Shown piece after piece: positions 9,018-18,307 of a DNA stretch of 64,000 nucleotides (within the stretch, counting starts at the first letter, position 1; each line of letters begins with the position of its first letter). Position numbers and translations under genes: made by a program. This stretch comes from Amarolinea aalborgensis. GTDB lineage: Bacteria > Chloroflexota > Anaerolineae > SSC4 > Amarolineaceae. Where the stretch lies: positions 132,972 through 196,971 of the forward strand of contig NZ_UETR01000009.1 of the NCBI RefSeq assembly GCF_900491745.1. The letters are read 5' to 3'. The notes beneath the pieces are model-generated. The model did no database searches. It was given only the letters and a program-made list of their open reading frames with translations, and was not told where the DNA came from.

Positions 9018-10286
9018 ATGTTAATTGATGAAGCACGAATCTGCGTGACCGCGGGCGACGGCGGCAACGGCTGCGTGGCCTTTCGACGCGAGAAGTTTGT
9101 GCGCTTTGGCGGCCCCTACGGCGGCAATGGCGGTAAAGGCGGCGATGTTTATTTGGTAGCAACGCGCGATGTCAACACACTGATTGCTTTCAAGCATCAA
9201 CTGCACTTCCGCGCCGAACGCGGTGAGCACGGCGGAGGCAAAGGTAAAACCGGCGCGCAGGGGAATGACATCAAGATTCCCGTACCCTTGGGCACCCTGG
9301 CGTACGATGACGCCAGCGGCCGCTTGCTGGCCGACCTGGTGCAGGATAGGCAAGAGGCCTTGGTGGCGCGCTCCGGCCGCGGGGGTCGCGGCAACATGGC
9401 ATTCAAAAGCCCGATCAACCAGGCGCCGCGCATTGCTGAAAAGGGCGAACCGGGCGAAGTACGATGGCTGCGCCTGGAGCTGAAGCTGATGGCCGATGTC
9501 GGCATTGTGGGCGTGCCCAACGCGGGCAAGTCCACCCTGCTCAGCGTGATCAGTCGCGCGCGGCCCAAAATTGCTGATTACCCCTTCACCACGCTGGAGG
9601 CAAGTCTGGGCGTGGTGACAGTGGACGATCGCGACTTTGTCGCCGCCGATATTCCCGGCCTGATCGAAGGGGCGCACACCGGCGTTGGCCTGGGACATCA
9701 GTTTCTGCGCCATATAGAGCGTTGCCGGGTGCTCATTCATGTGCTCAATGGCCTCAGCCCGGACCCCCTGGGCGACTATGATGCCATCAACCAGGAGCTG
9801 GATCTGTTCAACCCCGCGCTGGCCACCAAGCCGCAGATTGTTGCGTTCAACAAGATGGACCTGCCCGACGTGCGCGCACGCTGGCCCGAAATTCAAGCAG
9901 CCTTGCGCCAGCGCCAGGTAGACGTGCTGCCCATTTCAGCCGCCAGCGGCGACCAGGTCGAGACGCTGCTGCGCCGGGCCGTCAGCCTGCTGGATGCGCT
10001 GCCGGTGATGGAGCCGGCGCCGGCGGATACGGCCGTTTTCAGACCGCCGGTCAGCGAGCGAGAATTTACGATTGCCCGCGACCCAGATGGCGCGTGGCGC
10101 GTGCAAGGCGTCGCCATCGAACGCGCGGCCGCAATGACGAACTGGGATTACTATGAAGCCATCATGCGTTTCCAACGCATCCTGGCCGCGCTCAGCATAA
10201 CCGATGCCCTGCGTGACGAGGGTATTCACGAAGGCGACCTGGTGCGCATTGGCAAGACCGAGTTGACCTGGGAAGACGCCTGGTAA
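9018..10286 (+). CDS. obg: GTPase Obg/CgtA
   Basis: The 422-residue GTPase acts in late 50S ribosome assembly and stress control. The N-terminal Obg domain is glycine-rich ([34 protein letters not shown]). The G domain has [11 protein letters not shown] (G1), [11 protein letters not shown] (G2), [16 protein letters not shown] (G3), NKMD (G4) and SAASG (G5). A C-terminal OCT domain follows ([15 protein letters not shown] ... [30 protein letters not shown]). I chose ATG at 9018 because family members begin with F/LIDEA; a TTG 4 codons upstream is possible. The usual upstream rplU-rpmA genes are absent. Confidence 0.97.
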   Translation: MLIDEARICVTAGDGGNGCVAFRREKFVRFGGPYGGNGGKGGDVYLVATRDVNTLIAFKHQLHFRAERGEHGGGKGKTGAQGNDIKIPVPLGTLAYDDASGRLLADLVQDRQEALVARSGRGGRGNMAFKSPINQAPRIAEKGEPGEVRWLRLELKLMADVGIVGVPNAGKSTLLSVISRARPKIADYPFTTLEASLGVVTVDDRDFVAADIPGLIEGAHTGVGLGHQFLRHIERCRVLIHVLNGLSPDPLGDYDAINQELDLFNPALATKPQIVAFNKMDLPDVRARWPEIQAALRQRQVDVLPISAASGDQVETLLRRAVSLLDALPVMEPAPADTAVFRPPVSEREFTIARDPDGAWRVQGVAIERAAAMTNWDYYEAIMRFQRILAALSITDALRDEGIHEGDLVRIGKTELTWEDAW

Positions 10287-10302
10287 GGTGGGGAATGTCG
10301 CG

Positions 10303-11019
10303 ATGGGTGAACGCCAGGAAGAAAAGACAAGCGGCGCTCGCAATACTCCCCTGATTAACTTGCTCAAAGGCATCCCTTTTTTCGCGTCCTTGGACCGGTC
10401 TGTCCTGGAAGACATGGCAAGCCACGCGCGCGGCCTCACTTTTGCGCCAGGCGAAATGGTCTTTCTCGAAGGCGATCCTTGCGCGGGGTTTTTCGTGGTC
10501 GAGCGCGGCCGCTGCAAAATCTTCAAAACCTCGGCTGAGGGTCGCGAACAAACCCTGCATGTCATTCTGCCTGGTCATTCTTTCAACGAAGTGTCTGTAT
10601 CCGACGGCGGCCCGAACCCCGCTACTGTCATGACGGTTGACGAGGCGGTAATATGGAATATCTCTCGTGATGATCTGAAAGTCCTGGCTCTTCGATATCC
10701 AGCCGTGAGCTGGGCGCTGCTGGAACATATGGCCCGGCGTGCGCGCAGCCTGGTCGGCATCGTAGAGGACTTGGGCCTGCGTCCGGTGAAAGCACGCCTG
10801 GCTAAACTCCTGCTCGAAGAGGCCGAACGCAGCTTCCAGGGAGAGCTTGACCGTAACGACCTGCTGACACAACAAGAGATGGCGGCTCGCCTCGGAACGG
10901 TGCGCGAAATGGTGGGGCGTGCGCTGCGCACGCTGATGGATGAGGGCGCCATCAAGATCGAACGTCACCGTATCATCATCGTGGATCAAGACCTGCTGAG
11001 ACAAGAGGCGATGCTGTAG
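10303..11019 (+). CDS. Crp/Fnr-family transcriptional regulator
   Basis: The 238-residue protein has an N-terminal cyclic-nucleotide-binding beta barrel (IPFFASLDRSVLEDMAS, EGDPCAGFFVVERGRCKIFK), a long dimerisation helix and a C-terminal winged helix (LLTQQEMAARLGTVREMVGRALRTLMDEGAIKI). No FNR-type cysteine cluster is present, so it is not an obvious Fe-S sensor; the effector is unknown. The ATG at 10303 follows GGTGGGG by about 9 nt; a GTG at 10288 is less favoured. It lies 16 nt after obg and is probably co-transcribed. A hairpin terminator follows. Confidence 0.92.
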   Translation: MGERQEEKTSGARNTPLINLLKGIPFFASLDRSVLEDMASHARGLTFAPGEMVFLEGDPCAGFFVVERGRCKIFKTSAEGREQTLHVILPGHSFNEVSVSDGGPNPATVMTVDEAVIWNISRDDLKVLALRYPAVSWALLEHMARRARSLVGIVEDLGLRPVKARLAKLLLEEAERSFQGELDRNDLLTQQEMAARLGTVREMVGRALRTLMDEGAIKIERHRIIIVDQDLLRQEAML

Positions 11020-11023
11020 CGAA

Positions 11024-11060
11024 TCAGAAACCCATTTTCTCGCAGAAAACGGGTTTCTGA
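11024..11060. terminator. Hairpin terminator between crp-like gene and ndk
   Basis: A 17-bp arm at 11024-11040 faces 11044-11060 with one mismatch and a 3-nt CGC loop. It lies between two convergent genes and has no strong T tract, so it is probably a bidirectional terminator. Confidence 0.7.
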
Positions 11061-11072
11061 TCAGGCGCTGGT

Positions 11073-11522
11073 CTATTCGAAGATCCAGCGATCGTTGGCC
11101 CGGCCATAATCGGCCAGTTCATCAGGACTGAACCAGAGGGCGATCTCCGCCGCGGCGGTTTCTGGCCCGTCGGAACCATGCACCAGGTTGCGGCCAATTT
11201 CCAGGCCAAAGTCCGCACGGATGGTCCCAGGCTCGGCATTGACCGGGTTGGTGGCGCCTACGGTCTTGCGCACAAGATCAATCGCGCGCCTGGCTTCCAG
11301 CACCATCACCACCACCGGCCCCGACGTGATGTATTCGATGAGGCCGTTGAAGAACGGCTTGCCTTCGTGCACGGCGTAGTGCTTGCGCGCCAGCGCCTCG
11401 CTCACCTGCATGAGCTTGAGTGCCACGATTTTCAGCCCGCGCTGTTCGAAACGGCTGATGATTGGGCCAATTAACCCTCGTTGGACGCCATCCGGTTTGA
11501 TAATGATTAAGGTACGTTCCAC
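11073..11522 (-). CDS. ndk: Nucleoside diphosphate kinase
   Basis: The protein transfers the gamma-phosphate between NTPs and NDPs. It starts VERTLIIIKPDGVQRG, has GPVVVMVLEA and GATNP-NAEPGTIRADFG, and carries the active-site histidine in NLVHGSDGPE. I chose GTG at 11522, which gives the normal family length of 149 residues and has GGGAGG 9 nt upstream; ATGs at 11531 and 11540 lie too close to, or upstream of, that site. It is expressed alone, convergent with the Crp/Fnr gene. Confidence 0.95.
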   Translation of the reverse strand: MERTLIIIKPDGVQRGLIGPIISRFEQRGLKIVALKLMQVSEALARKHYAVHEGKPFFNGLIEYITSGPVVVMVLEARRAIDLVRKTVGATNPVNAEPGTIRADFGLEIGRNLVHGSDGPETAAAEIALWFSPDELADYGRANDRWIFE

Positions 11523-11669
11523 GATCAACATCCTCCCCATTCGTTTACGTTCGTCATTGAGCCACAACAGTCGCCATTGACCGTGAGCCTGCTTGCTAAC
11601 GTAGTGTAATGGTAGCCACGCGCGCGAGTTTTAGCAAATTCAGTTGACTTGGAGTTTTACCGGAAGTTG

Positions 11670-11678
11670 TGCTATACT
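11670..11678 (+). promoter_or_regulatory. Extended -10 promoter of acyl-CoA ligase gene
   Basis: TGCTATACT is an extended -10 element (TG-C-TATACT), preceded by TGTG. TTGACT at 11644 is too far (23 nt) to be its -35, so recognition probably relies on the extended -10. The same TGTGCTAnnAT shape recurs elsewhere in the window. Confidence 0.5.
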
Positions 11679-11803
11679 TTTGTTTGCCTCCTCGGTATCA
11701 CGATAGCCTGCTTTTGCCCATAGCGACACATCACCACCGATGAACCTGGTCGCCTGACCGATTGACGAGAACAGACAAACCAACCGAAGAAAGGAACCCA
11801 AGG

Positions 11804-13345
11804 ATGCTAAACCTTGCCCACCTGCTGGAATTCAACCTGGGGCGCAACCCTGACAACTTAGCGATCATTTTCAACGACCGCAAGATGACCTACCGCGAGT
11901 TGAACGGCGCCGCGACGAAGTTTGCCGACGGGTTACGTCAACTTGGCGTTAAGCCGGGCGACAAAGTGGCCCTGATGATGCCGAACATCCCCTTCTTTCC
12001 TATTGCCTATTACGGCATCCTCAAGGCTGGCGCGGCCGTTGTGCCCTTCAACGTACTTTTCAAGGGACGTGAAGTCGCCTACCATTTGAAGGACAGCGAT
12101 GCCGTCGCCCTGGTGGCTTTTGAGATGTTTGCCCAGGCAGCCTACGAAGGCTTCCAGGCCGTGGATACGTGCCACAACCTGATTATGACGACGGCTGACC
12201 CGGCCGCCGCCTTGCCAGTCAGTGGCGATGGCGTCAAGAATTTCTATCATGTTCTTGCCAGCGGCTCGCCCACGTTTGACACGGTGCAAACCATGCCTGA
12301 CGATACCGCGGTCATTCTCTACACATCGGGCACCACCGGCCAGCCCAAGGGCGCCGAGTTGACGCACGTCAATCTCTTCCTGAACGCCTGGATCAGCCAG
12401 CAGCTCCTGGGCTGGCAGCCCAATGATGTCTTCCTGGCGACCTTACCGCTGTTCCACTCCTTTGGCCAGACGGTCATTATGAACAACGCCATCATGGGCG
12501 GTGCGGCCATCACGCTGCTGCCGCGCTTTGACCCAGCCGCGGCGCTGGGCATCATGCAGCGCGACAACGTCACGGTGTTCGCGGGCGTGCCCACGATGTA
12601 CTGGGCTTTGCTTGCCTACCCCAAGGCGTCTGATTTCGACCTGGAGAAGATCAAGGGCGCGCTGCGCATTGCCGTCTCTGGCGGCTCCGCGCTGCCCGTG
12701 GAAGTTCTCAAGGGCTTCGAGGCGAAATACCAGGTGCCGATTCTGGAAGGGTACGGACTTTCGGAGACGTCGCCCGTGGCCTGCTTCAACCATGCGGACC
12801 GGCCGCGCAAGGTTGGCTCCATCGGCAACCCCGTGTGGGGCACGTGGATGCGCATTGTGGATGCCGATGACAAGCCGGCGCCTGTCGGTTCGGTGGGCGA
12901 AGTAGTCATTCGCGGGCACCATGTGATGAAGGGCTACTACAAACGCCCTGAAGCCACGGCGCAGTCCATTCGCGATGGCTGGTTCCACAGCGGCGACCTT
13001 GGCCGCGTGGATGAAGAAGGCTACTACTTCATCGTGGATCGCTTGAAGGAGATGATTATCCGCGGCGGTTTCAACGTCTACCCACGCGAGATCGAGGAAT
13101 ACCTGCTGACGCACCCCAAGGTCTCATTGGTCGCCGTGGTCGGCGTGCCGGACGACCGCCTGGGCGAGGAAGTCAAGGCCTACGTGGTGCTCAAGGAAGG
13201 CCAAAGTGCGACCGTGGCAGAGATCATGGAATTTGCCAAGATCGGCCTGGCCGACTACAAATACCCGCGCCAGATCGAGTTCCGTACGACCTTCCCCATG
13301 ACCGCCACGGGCAAGATTCTCAAGCGTGAGCTGATTGCGTCCTGA
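11804..13345 (+). CDS. AMP-dependent acyl-CoA synthetase/ligase
   Basis: The 513-residue ANL-superfamily enzyme activates a carboxylate as acyl-AMP and then acyl-CoA. Motifs in order: the P-loop ILYTSGTTGQPKGAELTH, the acyl site EGYGLSETSPV, GDLGRVDEEGYYFIVDRLKEMIIRGGFNVYPREIE with the hinge aspartate, and the C-terminal catalytic lysine in TATGKILKREL. The overall form resembles medium/long-chain fatty-acyl-CoA ligases, but the chain length cannot be fixed. I chose ATG at 11804 (AAGGAA 8 nt upstream); a TTG at 11762 opens the frame. It faces an operon for CoA-ester metabolism at 13455-16215. Confidence 0.92.
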   Translation: MLNLAHLLEFNLGRNPDNLAIIFNDRKMTYRELNGAATKFADGLRQLGVKPGDKVALMMPNIPFFPIAYYGILKAGAAVVPFNVLFKGREVAYHLKDSDAVALVAFEMFAQAAYEGFQAVDTCHNLIMTTADPAAALPVSGDGVKNFYHVLASGSPTFDTVQTMPDDTAVILYTSGTTGQPKGAELTHVNLFLNAWISQQLLGWQPNDVFLATLPLFHSFGQTVIMNNAIMGGAAITLLPRFDPAAALGIMQRDNVTVFAGVPTMYWALLAYPKASDFDLEKIKGALRIAVSGGSALPVEVLKGFEAKYQVPILEGYGLSETSPVACFNHADRPRKVGSIGNPVWGTWMRIVDADDKPAPVGSVGEVVIRGHHVMKGYYKRPEATAQSIRDGWFHSGDLGRVDEEGYYFIVDRLKEMIIRGGFNVYPREIEEYLLTHPKVSLVAVVGVPDDRLGEEVKAYVVLKEGQSATVAEIMEFAKIGLADYKYPRQIEFRTTFPMTATGKILKRELIAS

Positions 13346-13371
13346 TCCGATAGACAAAAACTGCAATTCCC

Positions 13372-13432
13372 ACACAAAGCCGCACAGACGCCAAGAAAGC
13401 AGTTAGGCCCTGGCGTTTGGGCGGCTTTGTGT
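13372..13432. terminator. Inverted repeat between convergent genes
   Basis: ACACAAAGCCGC (13372-13383) faces GCGGCTTTGTGT (13421-13432), with an inner CGCCA/TGGCG pair. It separates the convergent ligase and SDR genes and may act as a terminator. The ACACAAAGCCGC word recurs at 38002, so this is a member of a dispersed repeat family. Confidence 0.6.
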
Positions 13433-13454
13433 CTAGGTGTGCCAGTTCCTCATC

Positions 13455-14240
13455 CTACCGGCGGCTCCAGCGCTGCACCAGGCGGTCGGCCAGCCGCGGC
13501 GCCAGCCGCATCAGCCAGTGGATTCCCCAGGACTGCCAGTTGACATAGACGAGGAACTGGTCGCTGTCCAGGGCGCGGCGAATGGCGTGGGCTGCCTGTT
13601 CTGGCGCCAGCCAGCGGAAGCGTCGGTAAATGGGCGGCGGGTCGGTCAGATTCAAAACAAGCGGCGTGCGAATCGTCGGTGGACACACCACCGTGATGCG
13701 CACGCCGCTCCCTTGCAGCGCCAGTTCATCACGCAGGGTTTGGGCAAAGCTGAACACGGCCGCCTTACTGGCCGCGTACGCGCCAAACTGCGGAAACGGC
13801 CGCAGCGCGTTGATGCTCGCCAGGGTGATCAGCCTCCCACGGTTGCGGGCGACCATGCCCGGCAGCGCGGCCAGGCAAACATGAACCGTGCCCAGGTAGT
13901 TGATTGCCATCTGCGCGTGGAAATCGTCAAGCGGCGCGGTTTGGCTGAAACCGGTGCGTAGAATGCCGGCCGCGTGAATGACGGCGGCCAATGGCCCCAG
14001 CCGCGCTTCGGCGTCGGCCACCATGGCCGTCACGGCGGCCGCGTCGGTCACATCCAGCGCCCAGCAGGCGGTTGCGGCCTGGCTGTCCAGCCCGCGGGCC
14101 ACACCCGCCAACCCAGCCTCGTCACGATCCACCAGGGCCAACTGCGCGCCTTCGGTCGCCAGCAACTGCGCACATGCCTGGCCCACGCCGCCCGCCGCCC
14201 CGGTGATGAGGATCGTTTGCCCGCGCCAGGAAGTGGCCAT
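13455..14240 (-). CDS. Short-chain dehydrogenase/reductase
   Basis: The 261-residue protein has the Rossmann signature TGAAGGVGQACA for NAD(P), LDVTD, the NxxG-type HAAGI, and the catalytic set S (LASINAL), Y-x3-K (YAASK) and the upstream N of the NYLG helix. The acidic VDRDE after strand 2 suggests an NAD preference. The longer frame to 14417 runs through the upstream gene; ATG at 14240, 10 nt after that gene's stop, is the reasonable start. It is the last gene of the operon with enoyl-CoA hydratase and flavin reductase, so a 3-hydroxyacyl or alcohol substrate is plausible but not shown. Confidence 0.9.
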   Translation of the reverse strand: MATSWRGQTILITGAAGGVGQACAQLLATEGAQLALVDRDEAGLAGVARGLDSQAATACWALDVTDAAAVTAMVADAEARLGPLAAVIHAAGILRTGFSQTAPLDDFHAQMAINYLGTVHVCLAALPGMVARNRGRLITLASINALRPFPQFGAYAASKAAVFSFAQTLRDELALQGSGVRITVVCPPTIRTPLVLNLTDPPPIYRRFRWLAPEQAAHAIRRALDSDQFLVYVNWQSWGIHWLMRLAPRLADRLVQRWSRR

Positions 14241-14250
14241 CAGCCGCCGC

Positions 14251-14832
14251 TCACGGCTCGCCCTGGCGCAGCCGCCGCAGCAGGCGGCGCCGCGCTGCCA
14301 GGTGATCTTGCGCGACTGGGTCGCTGCTGCGGACATGATCTTCCAGGCTGCGCTGCGCCTCCTCCGGCGCGAGCAGCTCACGCTGCGCCGCAAACACCGC
14401 GTGCGCGGCGGCGTCATCCGGCGCCTGCACGAACGCCAGCAGCGCCTGGGCCAGCGGCGGCAGGGCCATGTCAGCCTTGATCTGGCGCAGCCCGGTCAGG
14501 CGTAGGCGCACGCTTGCCGCGAAATCGGTTTCTGCCGCCTCCTCCGCCTGCCTGATGACCTCGTTGACCGTTTCGGCGAAGTCATCCTCCAGGATGAACG
14601 GCGCCTGGCCCGCCAGCGCCTGCAGCGCGTCGAAGTCCGGCGCGCGCAAGAAGGCCAACAGCGCGGCCTGCACAATCTCCTCTTGGTGCTCAGCCAGGAA
14701 AGCTATCCAGGCCGCGCGCAGGGCAGGGTCGCGGTCGAGCGCGGCCGGCAAACCGGCGGTGTCACGGACGCCGGCCGCGGCCAGCCGCGCCTGCAAATCG
14801 GCAGGCAGGTTGGGGGGAAATGGAGTGGGCAT
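14251..14832 (-). CDS. Helical hypothetical protein (CHAT-associated-type repeat)
   Basis: The 193-residue protein is Ala/Leu-rich and almost entirely helical, with repeated elements such as AALLAFLRAPDFDALQALAGQAPFIL and QALLAFVQAPDDAAAHAVFAAQRELL, ending DHLAARRRLLRRLR. Similar helical repeats occur next to CHAT or TPR domains in Chloroflexota and cyanobacteria, which is my recollection of the pattern rather than a search result. No catalytic motif is visible. AGGAG lies 8 nt before the ATG. It lies between the hydratase and SDR genes and is certainly co-transcribed. Confidence 0.7.
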   Translation of the reverse strand: MPTPFPPNLPADLQARLAAAGVRDTAGLPAALDRDPALRAAWIAFLAEHQEEIVQAALLAFLRAPDFDALQALAGQAPFILEDDFAETVNEVIRQAEEAAETDFAASVRLRLTGLRQIKADMALPPLAQALLAFVQAPDDAAAHAVFAAQRELLAPEEAQRSLEDHVRSSDPVAQDHLAARRRLLRRLRQGEP

Positions 14833-14864
14833 GGTGCAGCTCCTCGTGAACGGCCTGGCTGTCG

Positions 14865-15647
14865 TTAGCGCCCGGTGAAAACCGGGGCACGTTTCTCAAG
14901 GAAGGCCTGTACGCCTTCGCGGCTGTCCGCGGTGGCGCCGGCCACGTCTTGGAGGACGGCTTCAACTTCCAGGGCTTCGGCCAGGGTGCTGGTCAGCGCC
15001 TGGTTGAAGGCGCGTTTGGTCAGTCCCAGCGCGCGAGTAGGCGCTTCGGCCAGGCGCTGCGCCCACGCGGCCACAGTCGCCTCGAACTCCTCCGCGGGGA
15101 TGACGCGGTTGATGAGGCCCCAGGCCAGGGCATCGTGTGCGCTGAGGCGGTCGCCGGTGGACATCAACTCCAGCGCGCGCGTGGGGCCGATCAGCCGCGG
15201 CAGCAGCCACGTGGAGCCGCTGTCCGGGATGAGGCCGATCTTGATGAAGGCCTGGATGAAACTGGCCTTGTCGCTGGCGAGGCGAAAATCGCCGGCCAGG
15301 GCGATGCTCATGCCGGCCCCGGCGGCCACGCCGTTGATCGCGGTAATGACCGGCTTCTCGATGGTGCGCATCGAGAGGACCAGGGCATTATAGCCGCGCC
15401 GCAAGTGATCGCCGATGCTGAGATCCGCAGGCCGGCGCTGCAGATCTTCCAGGTCTTGGCCGGCGCTAAAACCGCGCCCGGCCCCGGTCAATACAATCAC
15501 GCGCACGCCGTCGTCCTGGTCAGCCTGGGCAAAGGCAGCCATTGTTTCGCGCGTCATCTGTTCGTTGAACGCATTGAGCTTTTCCGGCCGGTTGAGGACG
15601 ATAGTCGCCACCGCGCCCGTCACTTGGTAGTGGATAGTCTCGACCAT
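14865..15647 (-). CDS. Enoyl-CoA hydratase/isomerase (PaaG-like)
   Basis: The 260-residue crotonase-fold protein starts VETIHYQVTGAVATIVLNRPEKLNAFNEQM. It has the first oxyanion element GRGFSAGQDL and the second, AAGAGMSIALAGDFRLAS. The segment FIKIGLIPDSGSTWLLPRLIG has Asp rather than the second catalytic Glu, as in PaaG and other isomerase-type crotonases. PaaG isomerises ring-1,2-epoxyphenylacetyl-CoA, but no other phenylacetate genes are seen, so a general fatty- or aromatic-acyl-CoA role is as likely. It lies 22 nt after the flavin reductase gene. Confidence 0.88.
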   Translation of the reverse strand: MVETIHYQVTGAVATIVLNRPEKLNAFNEQMTRETMAAFAQADQDDGVRVIVLTGAGRGFSAGQDLEDLQRRPADLSIGDHLRRGYNALVLSMRTIEKPVITAINGVAAGAGMSIALAGDFRLASDKASFIQAFIKIGLIPDSGSTWLLPRLIGPTRALELMSTGDRLSAHDALAWGLINRVIPAEEFEATVAAWAQRLAEAPTRALGLTKRAFNQALTSTLAEALEVEAVLQDVAGATADSREGVQAFLEKRAPVFTGR

Positions 15648-15669
15648 GGTGTTCTTTCTCGCTGCGGGT

Positions 15670-16215
15670 TCACAAGTCCCGGCGGGGTGGGGCCGGGTGT
15701 TCTTTCGTCACATCTAGTTGATAGTAGCGCCCCCCATAAAAGAGGATAGGCGAATGCGGCGGCGCGCCTTGATGCAGCGCGACCACGCGGCCAATCACGA
15801 TCCAGTGATCGCCGCCTTCCAGGATTTCATATTTCACACAGGCGATGGCGGCCAGCGCATCTTCGAGCCGCGTGGAACCCATCTGCGGCTGTCCCTCCCA
15901 GCGCACAAGTTGGAACGGCGGTGGTTCGGGCTGCTTCCATCCACCGGCGAAATAAGTGGAGAGCGACTCTTGGTCTGCGCGCAAGATATTGACGGTGAAC
16001 GTTGGTGTGGTTTGGAGCAAGCCGGCCATGTGAGCTTTTTTTCCCACAGAGACCAGCAGCAGCATGGGGTCCAATGACAGTGAGGCGACCGCGTTGGCGG
16101 TCATGCCGTGTACTTCCCCGTTGACCTCGGTCGTTACCACGGTGACGCCCGTGGCGAACAGACCAATGGTGTTGCGATAGGCGCGGGGATCAAGGGTCAT
16201 AGATGATTCAGTCAT
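15670..16215 (-). CDS. Flavin reductase-like domain protein
   Basis: The 181-residue protein has the FMN-binding split-barrel of HpaC-type flavin reductases: FATGVTVVTTEVNGEVHGMTANAVASLSLDP, FTVNILRADQESLS and YEILEGGDHWIVIGRVVAL near the C terminus. Such enzymes supply reduced flavin to a two-component monooxygenase or bind flavin as oxidoreductases. No partner oxygenase is nearby. ATG at 16215 is used; an ATG five codons downstream is an alternative. It is the first gene of the minus operon. Confidence 0.9.
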   Translation of the reverse strand: MTESSMTLDPRAYRNTIGLFATGVTVVTTEVNGEVHGMTANAVASLSLDPMLLLVSVGKKAHMAGLLQTTPTFTVNILRADQESLSTYFAGGWKQPEPPPFQLVRWEGQPQMGSTRLEDALAAIACVKYEILEGGDHWIVIGRVVALHQGAPPHSPILFYGGRYYQLDVTKEHPAPPRRDL

Positions 16216-16339
16216 AGTCTTTCACAAACGATACGTTGCGTTGAATCGGCGAGGCGCCACAGCCTCTTTGTGATGAGTCTATTTTACCAGACCCATGCCC
16301 GAACGCTAGAACCAGACCCTGCCCTGGTCAAGGGGTCTA

Positions 16340-16451
16340 AATCTGCGTTGTCCTGCGTTCATCTGCGTCCTACTCCAGAACCTCGTGATCGGATGCCAAT
16401 TGAGTTTGTAGATAGCCCGCGTTGCGGTCAGGGGCTGCGCTATGGTATACT
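16340..16451 (+). promoter_or_regulatory. Promoter of the ABC exporter operon and dispersed repeat
   Basis: TTGCGG (16422-16427) is 18 nt from TATACT (16446-16451), a reasonable promoter for the gene at 16507. Just upstream, 16340-16370 carries a tandem word (ATCTGCGTT, CTGCGTTC, ATCTGCGTCC) typical of a dispersed short repeat. The rest of the 16216-16506 gap shows no gene. Confidence 0.55.
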
Positions 16452-16506
16452 TTCCAGACTTGGGGCGCCGGCTCTGAGGTTTCTGCTTTGGGATGAGGGA
16501 GGCAGC

Positions 16507-18261
16507 GTGAGCAAGCGCGAGTTCAAGCTCCAAAACGAATACCATTTCAATCGCCGCGGGCCAGTGCGCTGGATCATGTCCCATCAACTGCGCTATGTCT
16601 GGTTTCCCCTGCTCGCGATTGCCGCGGCGACGCTCAATAACTTCTTCTACAGCAATATCCAGGTGTATGTGGGCCGCGGCTTCGATGTGATCACCACGCC
16701 AGGCTGGCAAACGCCTGCCCTGCTGACATTGGCGCTGATCGTCGCCGGCTGCGCGTTCGGCCAGGGGTTGACCGGCCTCACCCGCAACTATGCGGTGGAG
16801 TTCCTGGCGCAGCGGGTAGAGCGCGACGCCCGCGACGAACTGTACGTTAGCCTGCTGGGCAAGAGCCAGACCTTCCATGGTCGCCAGCGCATCGGCGATG
16901 TGATGGCGCGCGCCACGAATGACGTACACACCCTCAACCTGATGTTCAGCCCCGGCGTCATGCTCCTCACCGATTCGGCCATGGCCGTGATTGTGCCCAT
17001 CGTTTTGATTGCCCGCCTGCGCACGGAGCTTTTGCTCGTCCCCGGCCTGTTCCTGCTGGCGTTGGCGATCACCATCTATGATTACAACCGCCGGCTCAGC
17101 CCGGTCAGCCTGGCCATGCGCGACCAGTTTGGCACGCTCAACGCCGGCCTGACCGAGGCCATTACCGGCATCGAGGTGGTCAAGGCCAACGTGCAGGAGC
17201 GCTTCGAGTGGGAGAAATTCACGCACAACGCACGGGCCTATCGCGACTATTTTGTGCGCCAGGGCGAGATCCAGGCCCGCTATCTGCCGATGCTCATGTT
17301 CAGCCTGGGCTGGGCCGGGGCCTTCTTCCACGGCATGCTGCTCTGGCGCGCGGGCGCGATCACCCTGGGCCAAGCCCTGGGCTTCATCGGCCTCTTCAGC
17401 ACCCTGCGCTTCCCGACGTTCATCTCGATCTTCAGCTTCAACCTGGTGCAGCTCGGCATCGCCAGTGCGCGACGCATCCTCTCCATGATTAACACCGAAA
17501 CCGACCTGGACGAAAATGTCAACGGGCTGGCGCAGCCGATTCGCGGCGAAGTGGTCTTCGAAAATGTCAGTTTCGGCTATGACGGGCAGCGTGTGTTGAA
17601 CAACATCAGCTTCGTAGCCCGCCCCGGCGAGACGGTCGCTATCGTCGGTCAGACCGGCTCGGGCAAGACCACCCTGACCCGCCTGATCAACCGTATTTTC
17701 GATGCTGACCGCGGCCGCGTGCTCGTGGATGGCGTGGACGTGCGCGACTGGAGTTTGGAGGCGCTGCGCTCGCAGATTTCAACCATCGAGCAGGACATCT
17801 TTCTCTTCTCGCGCACCCTGGCCGAGAACATCGCGTTCGGGGTTGCCAACGCCAGCCAGGAGGCCATCGAACAAGCCGCGCAGGAGGCCCAGGCGCACGA
17901 TTTCATCCTGAGCTTCAGCCAGGGTTACGCCACTGAAGTGGGTGAACGCGGCGTCACCTTGTCCGGCGGCCAACGCCAGCGCGTCGCGATTGCCCGCGCC
18001 TTCTTGACCAATCCGCGCATCCTGATCTTGGATGACAGCACCAGCGCGATTGACAGCGCGACAGAAGACCAGATTCAGCAGGCCATGCGCCGCATCAGCC
18101 GTCAGCGCACCACCTTCCTCATCACGCACCGTCTGAGCCAGATTCGTTGGGCCGATCGCATCCTCGTTCTGCGCCGCGGCGAGTTGGTGGACCAGGGCAC
18201 GCACGAGGATCTGCTGGCGCGCAGCGCGGACTACCGGCGGATCTTTGCCAGGTACGAGTGA
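16507..18261 (+). CDS. ABC exporter half-transporter, degenerate-site subunit
   Basis: The 584-residue protein fuses a six-helix exporter domain (residues about 30-320) to an ATP-binding cassette. Walker A is GQTGSGKTT near residue 381, the signature is LSGGQRQRVA, and Walker B is ILILDDSTSAID. Position 510, where catalytic Glu is expected, is Asp. With the LSMGQ signature of the protein at 19338, this is the asymmetry of heterodimeric exporters such as TM287/288: this subunit supplies the weak Walker B. I chose GTG at 16507, with GAGGGAGG 4 nt upstream; the frame is open further upstream without a ribosome site. The substrate is unknown (drugs or lipids in relatives). Confidence 0.93.
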   Translation: MSKREFKLQNEYHFNRRGPVRWIMSHQLRYVWFPLLAIAAATLNNFFYSNIQVYVGRGFDVITTPGWQTPALLTLALIVAGCAFGQGLTGLTRNYAVEFLAQRVERDARDELYVSLLGKSQTFHGRQRIGDVMARATNDVHTLNLMFSPGVMLLTDSAMAVIVPIVLIARLRTELLLVPGLFLLALAITIYDYNRRLSPVSLAMRDQFGTLNAGLTEAITGIEVVKANVQERFEWEKFTHNARAYRDYFVRQGEIQARYLPMLMFSLGWAGAFFHGMLLWRAGAITLGQALGFIGLFSTLRFPTFISIFSFNLVQLGIASARRILSMINTETDLDENVNGLAQPIRGEVVFENVSFGYDGQRVLNNISFVARPGETVAIVGQTGSGKTTLTRLINRIFDADRGRVLVDGVDVRDWSLEALRSQISTIEQDIFLFSRTLAENIAFGVANASQEAIEQAAQEAQAHDFILSFSQGYATEVGERGVTLSGGQRQRVAIARAFLTNPRILILDDSTSAIDSATEDQIQQAMRRISRQRTTFLITHRLSQIRWADRILVLRRGELVDQGTHEDLLARSADYRRIFARYE

Positions 18262-18307
18262 TCTGTTTGGTGATGAGGTCTTTGTAGAACACACGGAGGG
18301 GCGGAAC

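Noticed and set aside
13437..14505. Plus-strand frames opposite the SDR and helical-protein genes
   Set aside because: They have no motifs and lie opposite genes with clear motifs and coupled starts.
16270..16506. N-terminal extension of the ABC exporter from 16270
   Set aside because: The extension covers a promoter-like region and a dispersed repeat and is not protein-like; GTG 16507 has a strong ribosome site.
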